DNA of 64,000 bases, from assembly GCA_023078555.1 (NCBI GenBank), contig CM041201.1, positions 1,061,713 through 1,125,712 on the forward strand, in the 5' to 3' direction. Source of the DNA: Ulva prolifera (lineage: Eukaryota > Chlorophyta > Ulvophyceae > Ulvales > Ulvaceae). Both the position numbers and the translations under genes were made by a program. The notes beneath the pieces were generated by a model. That model worked only from the letters and a program-made list of their open reading frames with translations, made no database searches and was not told the DNA's origin. Below, one piece after another: positions 48,424 to 64,000 of the stretch. Positions within the stretch are counted from its first letter, which is position 1, and each line of letters begins with the position of its first letter.

Positions 48424-48857
48424 ATGGGTACGCTGTCGCTTCACCTTGCACGATCTGTCCATGGTGTTCTACCTGCATACGTAGCGACAGGCAAACGCTC
48501 AGGTACTCACAGTATGTCTGATGTTTTGCAGGTAAGGTTCACGGATCCCTCGCTCGTGCCGGTAAGGTTCGCGGCCAAGCGCCAAAGGTCGCTAAGCAGG
48601 ACAAGAAGAAGCTGCCCAAGGGGCGCGCATTCAAGAGGGTGCAGTACAACCGTCGCTTCGTAAACGTCGGTATGTAACTCACTTCGAGAATCATCTTTTT
48701 GGTCGCTGTGCGACGAAGCCCACTTGCTTTTCAGTTTCTTGGCACCTGCTGCGGCACGTAACAAGACCTTCTTGATACTGCTGCCAACTTTGGTGACACG
48801 CTACTTTGTTATGCAGTTGTCGGTATGGGGAAGAAGAAGGGCCCCAACGCCCAGTAA
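48424..48857 (+). CDS. RPS30: Small-subunit ribosomal protein eS30
   Basis: Three exons: 48424-48427, 48532-48669 and 48817-48857 (60 residues). The mature eS30 sequence is complete: [45 protein letters not shown] and a terminal [11 protein letters not shown]. The first exon carries only ATGG; the GGT codon is completed after a 104-nt intron. There is no ubiquitin-like (FUBI) fusion, as in plants and unlike animal FAU. It is a basic protein of the 40S head and shoulder near the decoding site. It lies tail-to-tail with the PRP4 kinase gene, 522 bases apart. Confidence 0.93.
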
Positions 48858-49379
48858 GTGCATGCAGTCATGCCATAGGTTGCTGCCTGAGGCTTCCTGG
48901 TTCATCCACACCGGACGGCTAAATCTCAGCCTAATTTCAGGCGAACCAGCTGTGTGGCATCTGCCCAACATTCTGTGCCTGCCATGATACGGTAAGGAAG
49001 CTGGTGGAAAGCAGTTCATGTAACATCATCTCCATTTGCTCTGTGGCCCAGATCACACTGCAGCCGCACAATTTGCATGTGAAATCGTTTGATCATTTCG
49101 TGCGCGGATATTCATTACTGTTCATGTCCACAGATGCTCTGTTTGGGAGTAACACAGCCAGCTGCATGATCGATCAAAGACTTGACATTCTTCGGATTAC
49201 GCTGTGGCAACAGTTGATCTACTCGTGCTTGTGATTCATATTGACCGAGCATGGTGCCAGGCATTGACTATGCTTAAATACCCATGACTCACTGACACTA
49301 CAGGACAGTCGTAACACCAATTGCACACAGACAATCATCTTTGCAGCTGTTTGATCCCGTGAGGCAGTGTGTCGCACAG
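48858..49379. other. Shared 3' spacer of eS30 and PRP4K
   Basis: No gene. TGTAA occurs at about 49019, 160 bases after the eS30 stop, and could serve as an algal polyadenylation motif. Confidence 0.4.
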
Positions 49380-55042
<5,663 letters not shown>

Positions 55043-56079
55043 CAGATAAATAGGTTCACAACCAGTCAAGCGTTGCTGTAAGACACCTGTGCCCGCGTGA
55101 ATAGGCCAGCAAGGCAGGAGCGCAAGCCCGAAGGCCACTCTTACCCTTGAACCTGTCGCGACCAATCCACGACATCAGGAAACATAGTCCCAGGCGCAAT
55201 TGCAAAATTTGGGCGGCTCGATTTTAGCTATCGATTCCGCATCAACAGTGCGACTTGACAACGCTGTTATACCGATCGTCGGTGTAGGCAGCTGTAGGCA
55301 GAGCAGCTATGCTACTTGGCACACGGATCTTCCAAGCACACAACAATGCATAGCATAGCCGCTGCAACAGCCAGCTCGCCGCGGAGAACGCCACGCCACT
55401 GCTGCTTACTGTTGAACGCAACGTCCTGCGCACGTCAAAGCGACTTGTGTCTACAGGCAGTACACGCCAACGCTGTTGCATCTTGCCCTCAGACCAAGAC
55501 CGTGGCAAGCAAGCAACGATGCCATTTCATCTGAAGAGCTGGTTACACTTCGTTCGTGAAGATTGTGTCTAGTTGCTGGACAGCCAGGTAGCTGGTAGCG
55601 AACTGAAAGAAAGACGACCTCAATTGAGCTCAACCGAACAAAGACCACTGGCTGTCACTTGCCCAAAGATGATGAAACATCTGCAAACAAGTCTATCTTG
55701 ACAGCAGCTGGTACTGTTATCGCAGCGCAGCTGTCATTGACTTTGCGCACTGGTTGCTCTAGAGTCCAGATAATTTCCTACATAAAATGCAGCACGTCAC
55801 AATACATGTCTGCCCTTTTCAAATGTTGATCTTGAAAGTGCAGGCCTCTACAATCTGGTGAAAGGCCAAAGAGCTGGAATCACTGCAGCAGTGTCCAAGT
55901 CTCGTGACAGCTGTGCGCCGTCCAGTGCCTTGGAGGACTACACTAGCTACTGTCTTAGTGCACTGAATGCGCATGCTGACAACTGGTGTACATGTGCATG
56001 AATGGCAGTACACACGGGGTCTGTAGACTTCAAGTCACCAGTGCAGATCATGATCTCATCACATTGCAGGAGGATGTGG

Positions 56080-56107
56080 CCACATCAGCTGCCGGCAGCT
56101 GATGTGG
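56080..56107. repeat. Perfect 28-nt palindrome
   Basis: Each half is CCACATCAGCTGCC. There is no loop, so it could form a cruciform or bind a dimeric protein at two CAGCTG E-box cores. Confidence 0.9.
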
Positions 56108-56224
56108 TGTATGCTATACTTGAAATCCAACGTTCCAACGGACGTCGGCTGTTGTGATGCAAGACACACGTCCCTGCAGCACCGCGGTGCAGCAACAAAA
56201 GATGCGTCCGTTGCTGCATCGGCC

Positions 56225-56313
56225 AATAATTATTTAATATAATATAATTATATAATAAATTATATAATAATATAATTATTTAAATAAATTTTTTGAAATA
56301 TTAAAAAATAAAT
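56225..56313. repeat. A/T-only island
   Basis: About 89 bases of A and T with a single G, built from ATAATTATA-like units and partly self-complementary, inside otherwise GC-moderate DNA. Confidence 0.85.
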
Positions 56314-56762
56314 CAAGACTAAAGGAGACAGCCATAACGACGCCTGAGATCCACACGATTAAGTAGGCCTAGGCCAGCTGGGTGGTGCTGTTGGGTGCCC
56401 TGCTGTGCTACTTCTCCAGATTTAGACTGTAAATTCTGTTTCGGAATCTACATTGTGTACTATGTATATACCTCGAGATACATTGCCACACCAGGCCTCG
56501 GGGCATCGAGTCCCCATCATGTGCCGGCATGGCGCCGGGCTATAGCTAGCTATAGCTAGGCTGGCTAGGGCCTAGGGTGTGAGTGTGTGTGACACACACG
56601 TACTCATGTGTCGAGATCTGCGAGCGTGCCTTCGAAGCATCATGATGGGAATAACTGTGGAATTCTTAAGCCGGTCCGGAAGAGATCTCACAAGGATCGA
56701 TCCTTAAGACACAACTGTGCTGTACATGTGCTTCAGTTTGGTGTTTTGTGACTGCAGCTGGG

Positions 56763-57188
56763 TTAGCCTGCCTTGAAAAAAATCATCACATGCACAGCAT
56801 CGCCGCGTGCGCCGCGGACCTTGCGCGCAATGGCAATGACATATTGCAATGCTGTTCTTACCTCAGGTACGACATTGTAGCAAACGAGCTGACGCTCGCC
56901 AAACGAAAGGTCTGGAGCTCTCCCGGATTGGGCCAATACATTCGCGTTAGAATGCACAGAGCTTGCATGCAATCATGAGTAGGCGTATGCAAGCATGACG
57001 ACCCTCAACCACATGCATATGCGACCCCCCTCGACGGCCTCGAGCACGGCACGCTTCTCACCTGCATGGACCAGATGCATGCATGCTCGGCCGAGGATGA
57101 CCGTCGTGATCGCTTCCATTACCATGCGAACAAGCGAGGATACCGAGCGACGTCTCGAACGACAGAAAACACGCAGCGCCTCACTCAC
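56763..57188 (-). CDS. Possible small minus-strand gene, unidentified
   Basis: Two minus-strand pieces look coding. One, from ATG 57142 or 57136 (VMEAITTVILGRACMHLVHA), ends at a GTGAGA donor at about 57062. The second (APDLSFGERQLVCYNVVPE, about 56920-56870) follows. The intron limits and phase are not settled and no family is recognised. Confidence 0.25.
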
Positions 57189-57805
57189 CTAGCCCGTACA
57201 AGCATTGGGTATGCACTTTCAACTATTTAGCACCTACTGCCTCACTCCCTGCGCTATCACCTCTGAGCAAAGTAGCCTCTGAAACCCAGCCTCATCGCAC
57301 GACCCGACTCAAGTGAAGCCACGACATCGATATCGGCAAGGCAGTAGTGTCATTTATCGACCTAGTGAGGTGCGGCTCAGACTTCCCTCAAGCCTGTCGC
57401 TTTCGGGCATCAGCACGGCTGAAAAATCGGCGAGCTTGTCTGATCGGCTGGCCTATGATCCACGCCACGCGCCGCTAGCCATGTTCCGAACTCATCAGTG
57501 AAGCAGTCGAACAGTCCAAAATGGTGCTTGTTATGTTCGTGTGTGTGAGAGTGTATGTTGGTGTTGATGCGGATGAGATTTGGTTTCAGTGTTTGTTTTC
57601 TCCCGTTCACTCTTTTGTAAATTATTCCAAAATGGTGCTGCATTGAGCAATGCTGCTCGAGTGTTTTGCGCGCGGGAACAAGCGTCTGCCGGGAACTCTA
57701 ACTCTGTCGACCTGCAGCCAACGCTGGTAGCATGGACACACAAGGTTTTCGAGCTCGCGACGTAGCGATGTGTTGAAATTGTCAGCAATTTGTCACCGTC
57801 TATCA

Positions 57806-57833
57806 GCGTAGGCCTGGCATGCCAGGCCTACGC
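57806..57833. repeat. Perfect 28-nt palindrome
   Basis: Each half is GCGTAGGCCTGGCA, with no spacer. It lies about 370 bases upstream of the ubiquitin protease start. Confidence 0.9.
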
Positions 57834-58199
57834 ACAAACGTTGGGTTTGCCTTGGTTGTTTCGACTTTACGATAGGAAAACCCTGACGCAAGCCCAAGCA
57901 TGCATGTAGCACTTCCGCTATACTCAGTAATTAACTTGAGGCTTACGTCAACGGGCTGCCACGCCAGCACGACTGACAGCCTCTGCCATCATCCAGCGCG
58001 GCCCGAACCTACCGTTCCTTCTTCCGCTCACATGCATGGCAGCTCCGCCTTGGCCGGCATGCGTCGTACCACTGGCGCCAGCTGCCTGTAGTCGCAGCCA
58101 TGGTGTGCAGCAGGTGCACGTTTTTCATGAAGCGGCTCAGCGGCCACTGGGTGCAGGCTCAGTGTACACTCAAACAACCATCGAGATCTCAACGTGAAC

Positions 58200-61006
58200 A
58201 TGATGCCCAAGATCGTCAGCGCCCACATCGTCAACACATCAGCTACAGAGGCAGCATCGGCCATGGCCCTGTACGGTCGCCTGCTGACTCGGCGATCAGC
58301 GCTTGCACTGCCCCGGCAGCGCTACATCAGCGTTACAAGCCGCTGCAGAGCAGGCTGCGGCGGCGCTGCCGGCACAGACCCCACCCCAGCAGCCCCACCC
58401 CGCTTGCGCACCCCCTCTGTCAACCCCTCAGCTGTCGCCACCCCCACCTCCTCCCCCACCCTATCTCCACCCACGCACGCAGCCCCCACCACCGACATCA
58501 TTCGCACCCCAGCTGCCGTCCCCTCGGCCCCTTCCGCCCTCCCCAGCGCCTCCACCGATGCCACGCCCGCGGCTTCCCCCGCCTGCACGCCCACCATCGC
58601 CATGGCCAGAGACCTTGAGTTGAAGCCACGACAGCAGCAGCAGATCAATCAGAGCACCACCGCCACCACCGTCGACGCTGGGCCGCCTGCTGGCGAGACA
58701 GCAGGCCCTGCCACTGCCCCATGGGGTGCAGTGCTGCCGGAAGCTAGCGCTGCTGCCACCGCCAGCGATGACGCCGCACCCGCCCAGCCGCCCGTGGCAG
58801 AGGAGTCTAAGCCTGCCTCAAATTCGGCAACTGCCGCCCTAGCTCCGAGCCACGAGGCCGCCGCACCATGCTCCAAGCCTCTGCCAGCAGCTTTCGATGC
58901 TGCCAGGAAGCCCTCAATGCAGCTGGAAGCCTCCGCAACTGAACACGCCGCAGCTGAGCCAAGCGAGCCGGCAGCTGGGGCATCGACGCCGAAGCGACGA
59001 GGGAAGAAGGGTAGTGCACGCAAGGCGAAGAAGGCCGCCAGCAAGAAGAGCTCTCCTGCCCCCACACCACCGCAGAGCGTCAACGGCCGCCTGGCCTCAG
59101 CTGCGCCTCCTGTGGCCACCCCCGCTGCCCCCGCAGCCACCCCCATTCCCCCTGCTGCCACCAGCGTCGCTGCCACAGTTTCGCCCGGCCCTCCACCGCC
59201 CGGCCTCTCCAAAACCCCAGCAGCCCCTCCACAAGTACATCCACAGAACCTGAGGATCCGCCAAACTCCCCAGCAGCGCACGGGCGAGTCTGCGAAGGCC
59301 TGCGCCGTCGCGGCACCGGTGACCCAGGGCTCTGAGACGCTAGTGAAGAGCCGATGGAACAGCGGCAGCCCCTTCAACAACCTCGCGTCGCACCTATCCG
59401 TCGCTTCCGCGGCGCCCTCCTCGAGGTCGTCGTGTGCCAGCGCCTCGTGCTCGCCGCGGAAGCGGCCCCCGGCTGCGGCACAGACCGCCCAGCGCACCTC
59501 CTCCTGGGTCGCCAAGGGCGGGCCGTCGCGGCTGCTTTCCAGCGACTCCGCAGAGAGGATTGTGCTCGACACGGAGCGCTGCGGGCGCGGGTGGAACAAG
59601 GGGGCGGACCGCGCCGCCGCGCCAGCGTGCGTGTCGCCCCTGCGCCAGGGAGCGCAGGGTACATGCTCGCCGCGAGGCTGCGGGGCTGCTGTGGGGCGTA
59701 CCCACGTCCCGGGAACCGGTGGGTTGGCGAACCCGCACTACACCTGCTATCAGAACACGGTGATGCAGGCTCTCTGCTCGCTGGCCCCTGTCTGCGACGC
59801 GGTGACGAGCGGCAAGGAGGCGCTGATGGAGAGCCGGAAGTCGAAGGCAGGCGATGCCCAGGTGGTGCCTGCAATGGCCGCCGTACTGAAGGGGATGCTA
59901 GAGAGGAGCAGCGAAGAAGATCCGGGCTCGCTGGAGGCCTTCAGGACAGCGGTGAGCTTCCACTCGCTTTTGTCAACCCTCTGATAGCATCGCACATGCC
60001 CTGGTCATGTATGCAGTGTACCTCGTGGCATCGTACTGCGTGCACTGTTGCTGCATCATGCCTACGTTGATGCTTTCACGCTAAATGCCGCCCCGCTGTC
60101 TAGCTGAATGCCGTCAAGCAGACACGAATGTGTGCACACACCTCGATATGCAATGCACGGCCTCGTGCGAGCTGCTCACCGAGGAATGATGTGCAGATTT
60201 CCAATTTGCCGAAGGACGACCATCGGAGGAGGTTTGCGCACATCCACGTCATGGAGGATTCCGAGGAGCTGCTGGGGATGCTGCTCGACGGAGCTCACAC
60301 TGCGTGCAAGTCCCATCGAGGTGCTGCTAACGGGGTGTCACCGGCGCTCAAATTCGCTCCTGGCAGCGCCGCAGCGCAAGCCGTCAGCGCCCTGTACAAG
60401 GATCAGGCATCGTGGGTGTCCGACAGCTTCGGGCAAGTGATGCTGTCGTGGTTCCGGTGCACCTGTGGCCATGTGTCCCCGTCGGCTGCTCTGGAGCGAC
60501 AGCTGGTCATGCAGCTGCCCGAGCACGCAGGTGAGCTGCCGCTGCAAGCATGCCTCCGGGACTACTTTAAGGCTGAGGTGGTTGACGCCAAGTGCCCGTG
60601 TGAGTCCTGTACGGGCACCAAAACCAAGGCTTTGCAGTTGGCTGTCCTGCCTGAGGTGCTGGTGATCCAGCTGAGGCGGTCTATGTCAGGTTGCACTGAC
60701 GGTGTCTTGAAGCAATGGAAAGTGCACACCGAGCTCGATGTGCCAGCAGAGCTGGACATGTCACCCTACTGCTGCCATGATGTGATGAAGGAGCTGCAGC
60801 CTCAACGCACAGGCAGCCAGTATCAGCTGCGGGCTGTGTGCCACCATGAGGGCGTCTGCAGTGATCGAGGCCACTACTGGGCTGACTGCCGCACAGTCGC
60901 CGACGGCCGATGGAGGAGATTCAACGACTGTGTGGTGACTGATGTCAGCTGCCCTTCCGGGCCCTCGGCAACGGCGTTCCTGCTGTTTTATGAGCGTGTC
61001 CAATGA
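58200..61006 (+). CDS. Ubiquitin-specific protease (USP/UBP family)
   Basis: Two exons, 58200-59951 and 60197-61006 (853 residues, phase 0 across a 245-nt GTGAGC...GTGCAG intron). Residues 50-500 are Ala/Pro/Ser-rich and low complexity, with a basic KRRGKKGSARKAKKA patch. The catalytic domain starts at GGLANPHYTCYQNTVMQAL with nucleophile C516. EDSEELLGMLLDGAH corresponds to the QQDAHEFL box, CTCGH...CPCESCTG to the zinc-ribbon cysteines, and VLVIQLRR follows. The His box RGHYWADC has H810 and the acidic partner FNDCVV D828. It cleaves ubiquitin from substrates. The Cys box lacks the usual GNTCY, having HYTCY instead. The N-terminal 45 residues (many Arg/Ser/Ala, no acids after residue 20) could be a targeting sequence. 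Confidence 0.85.
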
Positions 61007-62040
61007 GCGTGTCGAGGCATAGTGGCAGCGTGTTTCGGTGGTCAGCAAGACACACCTCTAGCAGTGCCATAGGCAGTGGCCACAGTGGACCAATGGTAGC
61101 GATACTTCCGCGCGGCATGGTGCCTAGGATATCAATGTAGCATTAGAGGAGCCTCAAGCGTGCAGTGACCGCCTTCAAAAACGCAGTAATCAATTGCCCT
61201 GGTCCTGATGACTCTACAGTGTCCCTGAGTAAAAGCACTAAAGCCCGACAAGTCAGCTTTAAATCTCTGTGGTCAAAATTTCCCGTCATGTTCAGCGCAG
61301 CGTGGCTTGTTTTCAGCCAGAGCACCTGCTGTACAGCGGCTCAATCACACGACAAGGGCTTTATAGTGTACCGGCCACGACTGGAGAATCAGCGTCTTTC
61401 GAATCATCGCATGGAGTCATTGAGTCAGTGTGCGTAGGTACTGTGGAGGTCGCCTTGATCACCTATCGTGCCAACTGCGCTGTAGCAGCGCAGCGCAGCA
61501 TGACTCGATGAAACGAGGTTTCCTTGCAGCTTGAGCTGTGCGACAAATTCGTTCTCTGGGTAGCGTTGCTTGCGTGCACTCGAAGAAACTGCTGTTACGC
61601 AGATCGATCACTCGACACAAGCCCCACGCCTGTACATGTTGGCTTTGACGAGGACCAGGCTCGCACGCGTTGGCCAAGCATGCTTCAAGGTCAGGAAACT
61701 GGGATGTGAGTGGTGCAGAACCCAAAATCAGTTGTTGTGTGTACACAAGAGTTGGGCTACATGTAATCGAAAGCTCACACTGCAGATATATGATGCACTA
61801 GGCCTGGACAATCCTGGATCACTCCTGGTGCTGCATACCAAGGTCATTGCCACCGAAAGCTGTCTTGACCCCTCCTGGAATCCGACACAACCTTGGCAGC
61901 TTAAGCTACTTCAGAACAAGATGGTGTAGCATGCGAATGAGAGCCGCATGTCTGTGACAATCCCGTAAAAGCTTGGTGTTGTCCGTGGTCTTGCCCCTAG
62001 TGTGCGTCCCCACTGACAGCACACTTGGACACGAGCATGC
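61007..62040. other. Spacer; one exon-like frame
   Basis: Convergent region between the USP (plus) and eIF6 (minus) genes. 61789-61929 follows a CACTGCAG acceptor and reads IYDALGLDNPGSLLVLHTKV to a stop. It could be a terminal exon of an unseen gene, but no partner exon was found. Confidence 0.35.
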
Positions 62041-62904
62041 TTACAGCATTTCATCTATCAATGCCGACCGCAAACCATCATCGATACCGGGCTGGCCGCC
62101 TCTCAACTTGAAGACATGCTCAATCACAGATATCTCTGTCGCGGTCGTGTCCCTGCCGCAAAATGCTGTCCAATCGTTCACACACAACCCCGCAGCAATC
62201 ACGTCTGACCCCCGATTCACGGTCCCTGCTATCAAAGGAACCTGCAGTAGGCTTGAAAGCTCCTGCTGTTCCTCAACAGTCGTTTGTGGATGTACAAGGC
62301 CCCCTTGATTTGAGAATGCACAGTAGCTGCCCACTAGGACATTGGAAGCGACAGTCTGTCGAAAGACCTCTACCCCCAGCACATCAGCGATCAGTTCCTC
62401 GGTTTCTTTGTCTATGTCGGGATGAACTAGAGCAACATAGTCGTTGCATGCTATGCAATTGCCCAAAGCAGACAGCCGCTCGTCGATCCGCTGTACCACC
62501 ACTTCGTCAGGCAAAGAGTTCCGCATGTGCTGCAATTCCTGCATTGCAGCCAAAGCCGTTGTACAGTTGCCATATCAAATCCATTTGCCGGCCAGAGAAA
62601 GACTTGATCGACACGAACTCGAGAGCAGACAGATGACGTGCGGCCAGCGCCGGAAAGACTGGCGAACCTGATCTGTGCAAGTGTTCGGCACGAGGAGGCC
62701 ATTCCGATTGCCAACAGTTGTGCGCCCGATTAGTCGCGTCCCAGCAACAGTCGCTTTGAACAACGGGATCTTGTCGCCCAACTCTGATTCGAACACGCTG
62801 TAGAAGTTCTCGCTGCCGCCCAAAGCCACCATGCAGTAAGCATTGGTCAGCTTCGCAAATACTCCGATGTCGTTGACATTCTCGAACTGGCAGCGAGTCG
62901 CCAT
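62041..62904 (-). CDS. EIF6: Translation initiation factor 6 (eIF6)
   Basis: Two exons, 62904-62668 and 62538-62041, give 244 residues against 245 in human. Nearly every family block is present: [51 protein letters not shown], then across the 129-nt intron [107 protein letters not shown] and a C-terminal SALIDEML. eIF6 binds uL14 on pre-60S subunits, is needed for nucleolar 60S assembly, and blocks early 40S joining until released by EFL1/SBDS. The start ATG 62904 matches the family start exactly. Confidence 0.97.
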
Positions 62905-63358
62905 ACTGTACCGGGATAAGCAAGCCTGCGTGAACTTTACTGACTGCTACGCTTCTGACAAGCCGCAGCTCTGCATAATGAGCTACCTCAACGTTCAGAA
63001 TTTCGGTATTTGTCTACCTTGGACCTGTGTCCGACGCAGGCTCCGCGGTCGCCGATGTCAACTTGGAGTTCCCTGTTGGTTCTGTGCAGCCCCCGTACCC
63101 CATAGCCACATAGCCCCGTGGCAGGAAGGTGCATCCATGATCAATCAAGTTGACGGGAAGTGACACAGCTGCATGATGAAGCTCACTCGACGAAGTTCTT
63201 TCTAGCACTGCAATCGTCTGTATCATGTATCTGCTAAGACTAGCAGCCACGGCGATTTGTACAGTTGTCCAGCATTATTTACATGGGAAGCGGACGCTTT
63301 GGTGGCTGAATACAGCACCAGGTCCCGCACCAGGCCTTGCGAGCAGCACGAGAAGAAG
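62905..63358. other. Upstream region of eIF6, no gene seen
   Basis: Contains the eIF6 promoter by position. No motif identified. Confidence 0.4.
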
Positions 63359-63981
63359 CTAGCATATCAAGTATCTGCTTCGAATCACGTGGCGCTTGGG
63401 CACCATCACAGCCCCCACATCGATAGCTTTGCCTTGGCATGCGTACCACATGTACAGCATGCATGCCCTTTGGCAAAGATTCAGCACATTAACATCTGAA
63501 AAGGTCAGGTCATAAAAGCTCAGCAAAAAGTCAAGAAACCAAATTTCTTCTGCAGTGCCACTGCCATCACAAGTGGAGCACTCAATCATGTTTATTATGT
63601 CGTCCGTATCATTGCGGAGTGCAGGCCTCACCCATCCCAGTGCGTCGTGTACTTGTGGCGACTGGCCTCACTGATGTTCCCGGCATTCATCATTCCCCAG
63701 CCACATCAGCACCGACGTCCCTTCAAAACACCCTGGCCCTGATCGATGATAGTCTTCTGCAGCCATCGGTGCGCCACGATCAGGCCGGCTCGGCCCCAAA
63801 CAGTGTCCCCACCTGCAAAGTCGAAGCCATGTCGTCCTGGTCGCACACGCCACGTTTCCGTCGTCCCTTGTCGATGTCGCAGAAGAACCAGGACCACATG
63901 CAGAAGAACCAGGACCACGTGCTGCAGAGACAATCCACATGAACGGTGCGCCCTCCCTCCACACACCCGCACGCAATTCAA
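63359..63981 (-). CDS. Unidentified minus-strand gene at window edge (partial)
   Basis: One minus-strand frame at about 63870-63706 reads GGDTVWGRAGLIVAHRWLQ then KTIIDQGQGVLKGRRC to a stop. Another at about 63620-63490 reads RNDTDDIINMIECSTCDGSG then FLDFLLSFYDLTFSDVN. Both look coding, but I could not connect them in phase, and the 5' end lies beyond 64000. Family unknown. Confidence 0.3.
63880..63918. repeat. Short tandem repeat, 21-bp period
   Basis: CAGAAGAACCAGGACCAC occurs twice 21 bases apart, encoding either Q-K-N-Q-D-H on the plus strand or W-S-W-F-F-C on the minus. Confidence 0.8.
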
Positions 63982-64000
63982 AGGCAGTCTTGGGTCGTCG

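Larger units (their letters stand above)
55043..56762. other. Gene-poor spacer
   Basis: No supported gene. It includes the palindrome at 56080-56107, the A/T island at 56225-56313 and a nested TATAGCTAGC repeat at about 56540-56562. Confidence 0.5.

Noticed and set aside
58649-59599. Minus-strand 316-codon Gly/Ala-rich frame
   Set aside because: Antisense of the low-complexity region of the ubiquitin protease.

Overview
This is a stretch of eukaryotic nuclear DNA. Genes are split by short spliceosomal introns, both strands carry genes, intergenic spaces are long, and non-LTR retroelements are present. It reads as a photosynthetic protist, most likely a green alga. The Ycf45/SpoIIIAA-like ATPase belongs to the cyanobacterial/plastid lineage, the introns end in TGCAG, and the 3' tails of the LINE family end in TGTAAC, which contains the green-algal polyadenylation motif TGTAA. 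I cannot name the species.

Layout. 1-8.4 kb is retroelement territory: two short G/T-rich elements with clear target-site duplications, a 76-bp LINE tail, and a 3.4-kb LINE with reverse transcriptase and a C-terminal nuclease-like region, ending in (TA)41. 8.4-11 kb is mostly non-coding, with two hairpins and one doubtful minus-strand gene. 11-21 kb carries three plus-strand genes: a Ycf45-like ATPase, a PIG-F-like GPI-anchor subunit, and a tRNA CCA-adding enzyme. From 20.6 to 34.0 kb lies a nearly perfect tandem array with a 5,577-bp period. Each unit carries the last exons of the CCA-adding gene plus an unnamed gene (called X here) for a Crinkler-like PD-(D/E)XK nuclease. X1 and X2 are intact and identical, and X3 is broken. 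Both array edges grade into older, diverged copies, ending in a decayed fourth CCA tail at 36 kb. 38-46 kb has TRM11 (tRNA m2G10 methyltransferase) and a ZSWIM2-like SWIM/RING/ZZ protein. 46.7-55 kb has an unidentified minus-strand helical protein gene, ribosomal protein eS30, and an eight-exon PRP4 kinase on the minus strand. 55-58 kb is a gene-poor gap with two perfect 28-nt palindromes and an A/T-only island. 58-61 kb has a ubiquitin-specific protease, 62 kb has eIF6 (minus), and an unidentified minus-strand gene may run off the right edge.

Functionally the host genes are housekeeping: tRNA maturation and modification (CCA enzyme, TRM11), ribosome assembly (eS30, eIF6), splicing (PRP4K), ubiquitin turnover (ZSWIM2-like, USP) and GPI anchors (PIG-F). 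There is no operon-like logic. The unusual part is the recent amplification of X, which carried along the 3' end of an essential tRNA gene. Exon limits below were set by reading GT-AG sites, phase and family alignment from memory. None was tested with transcripts.
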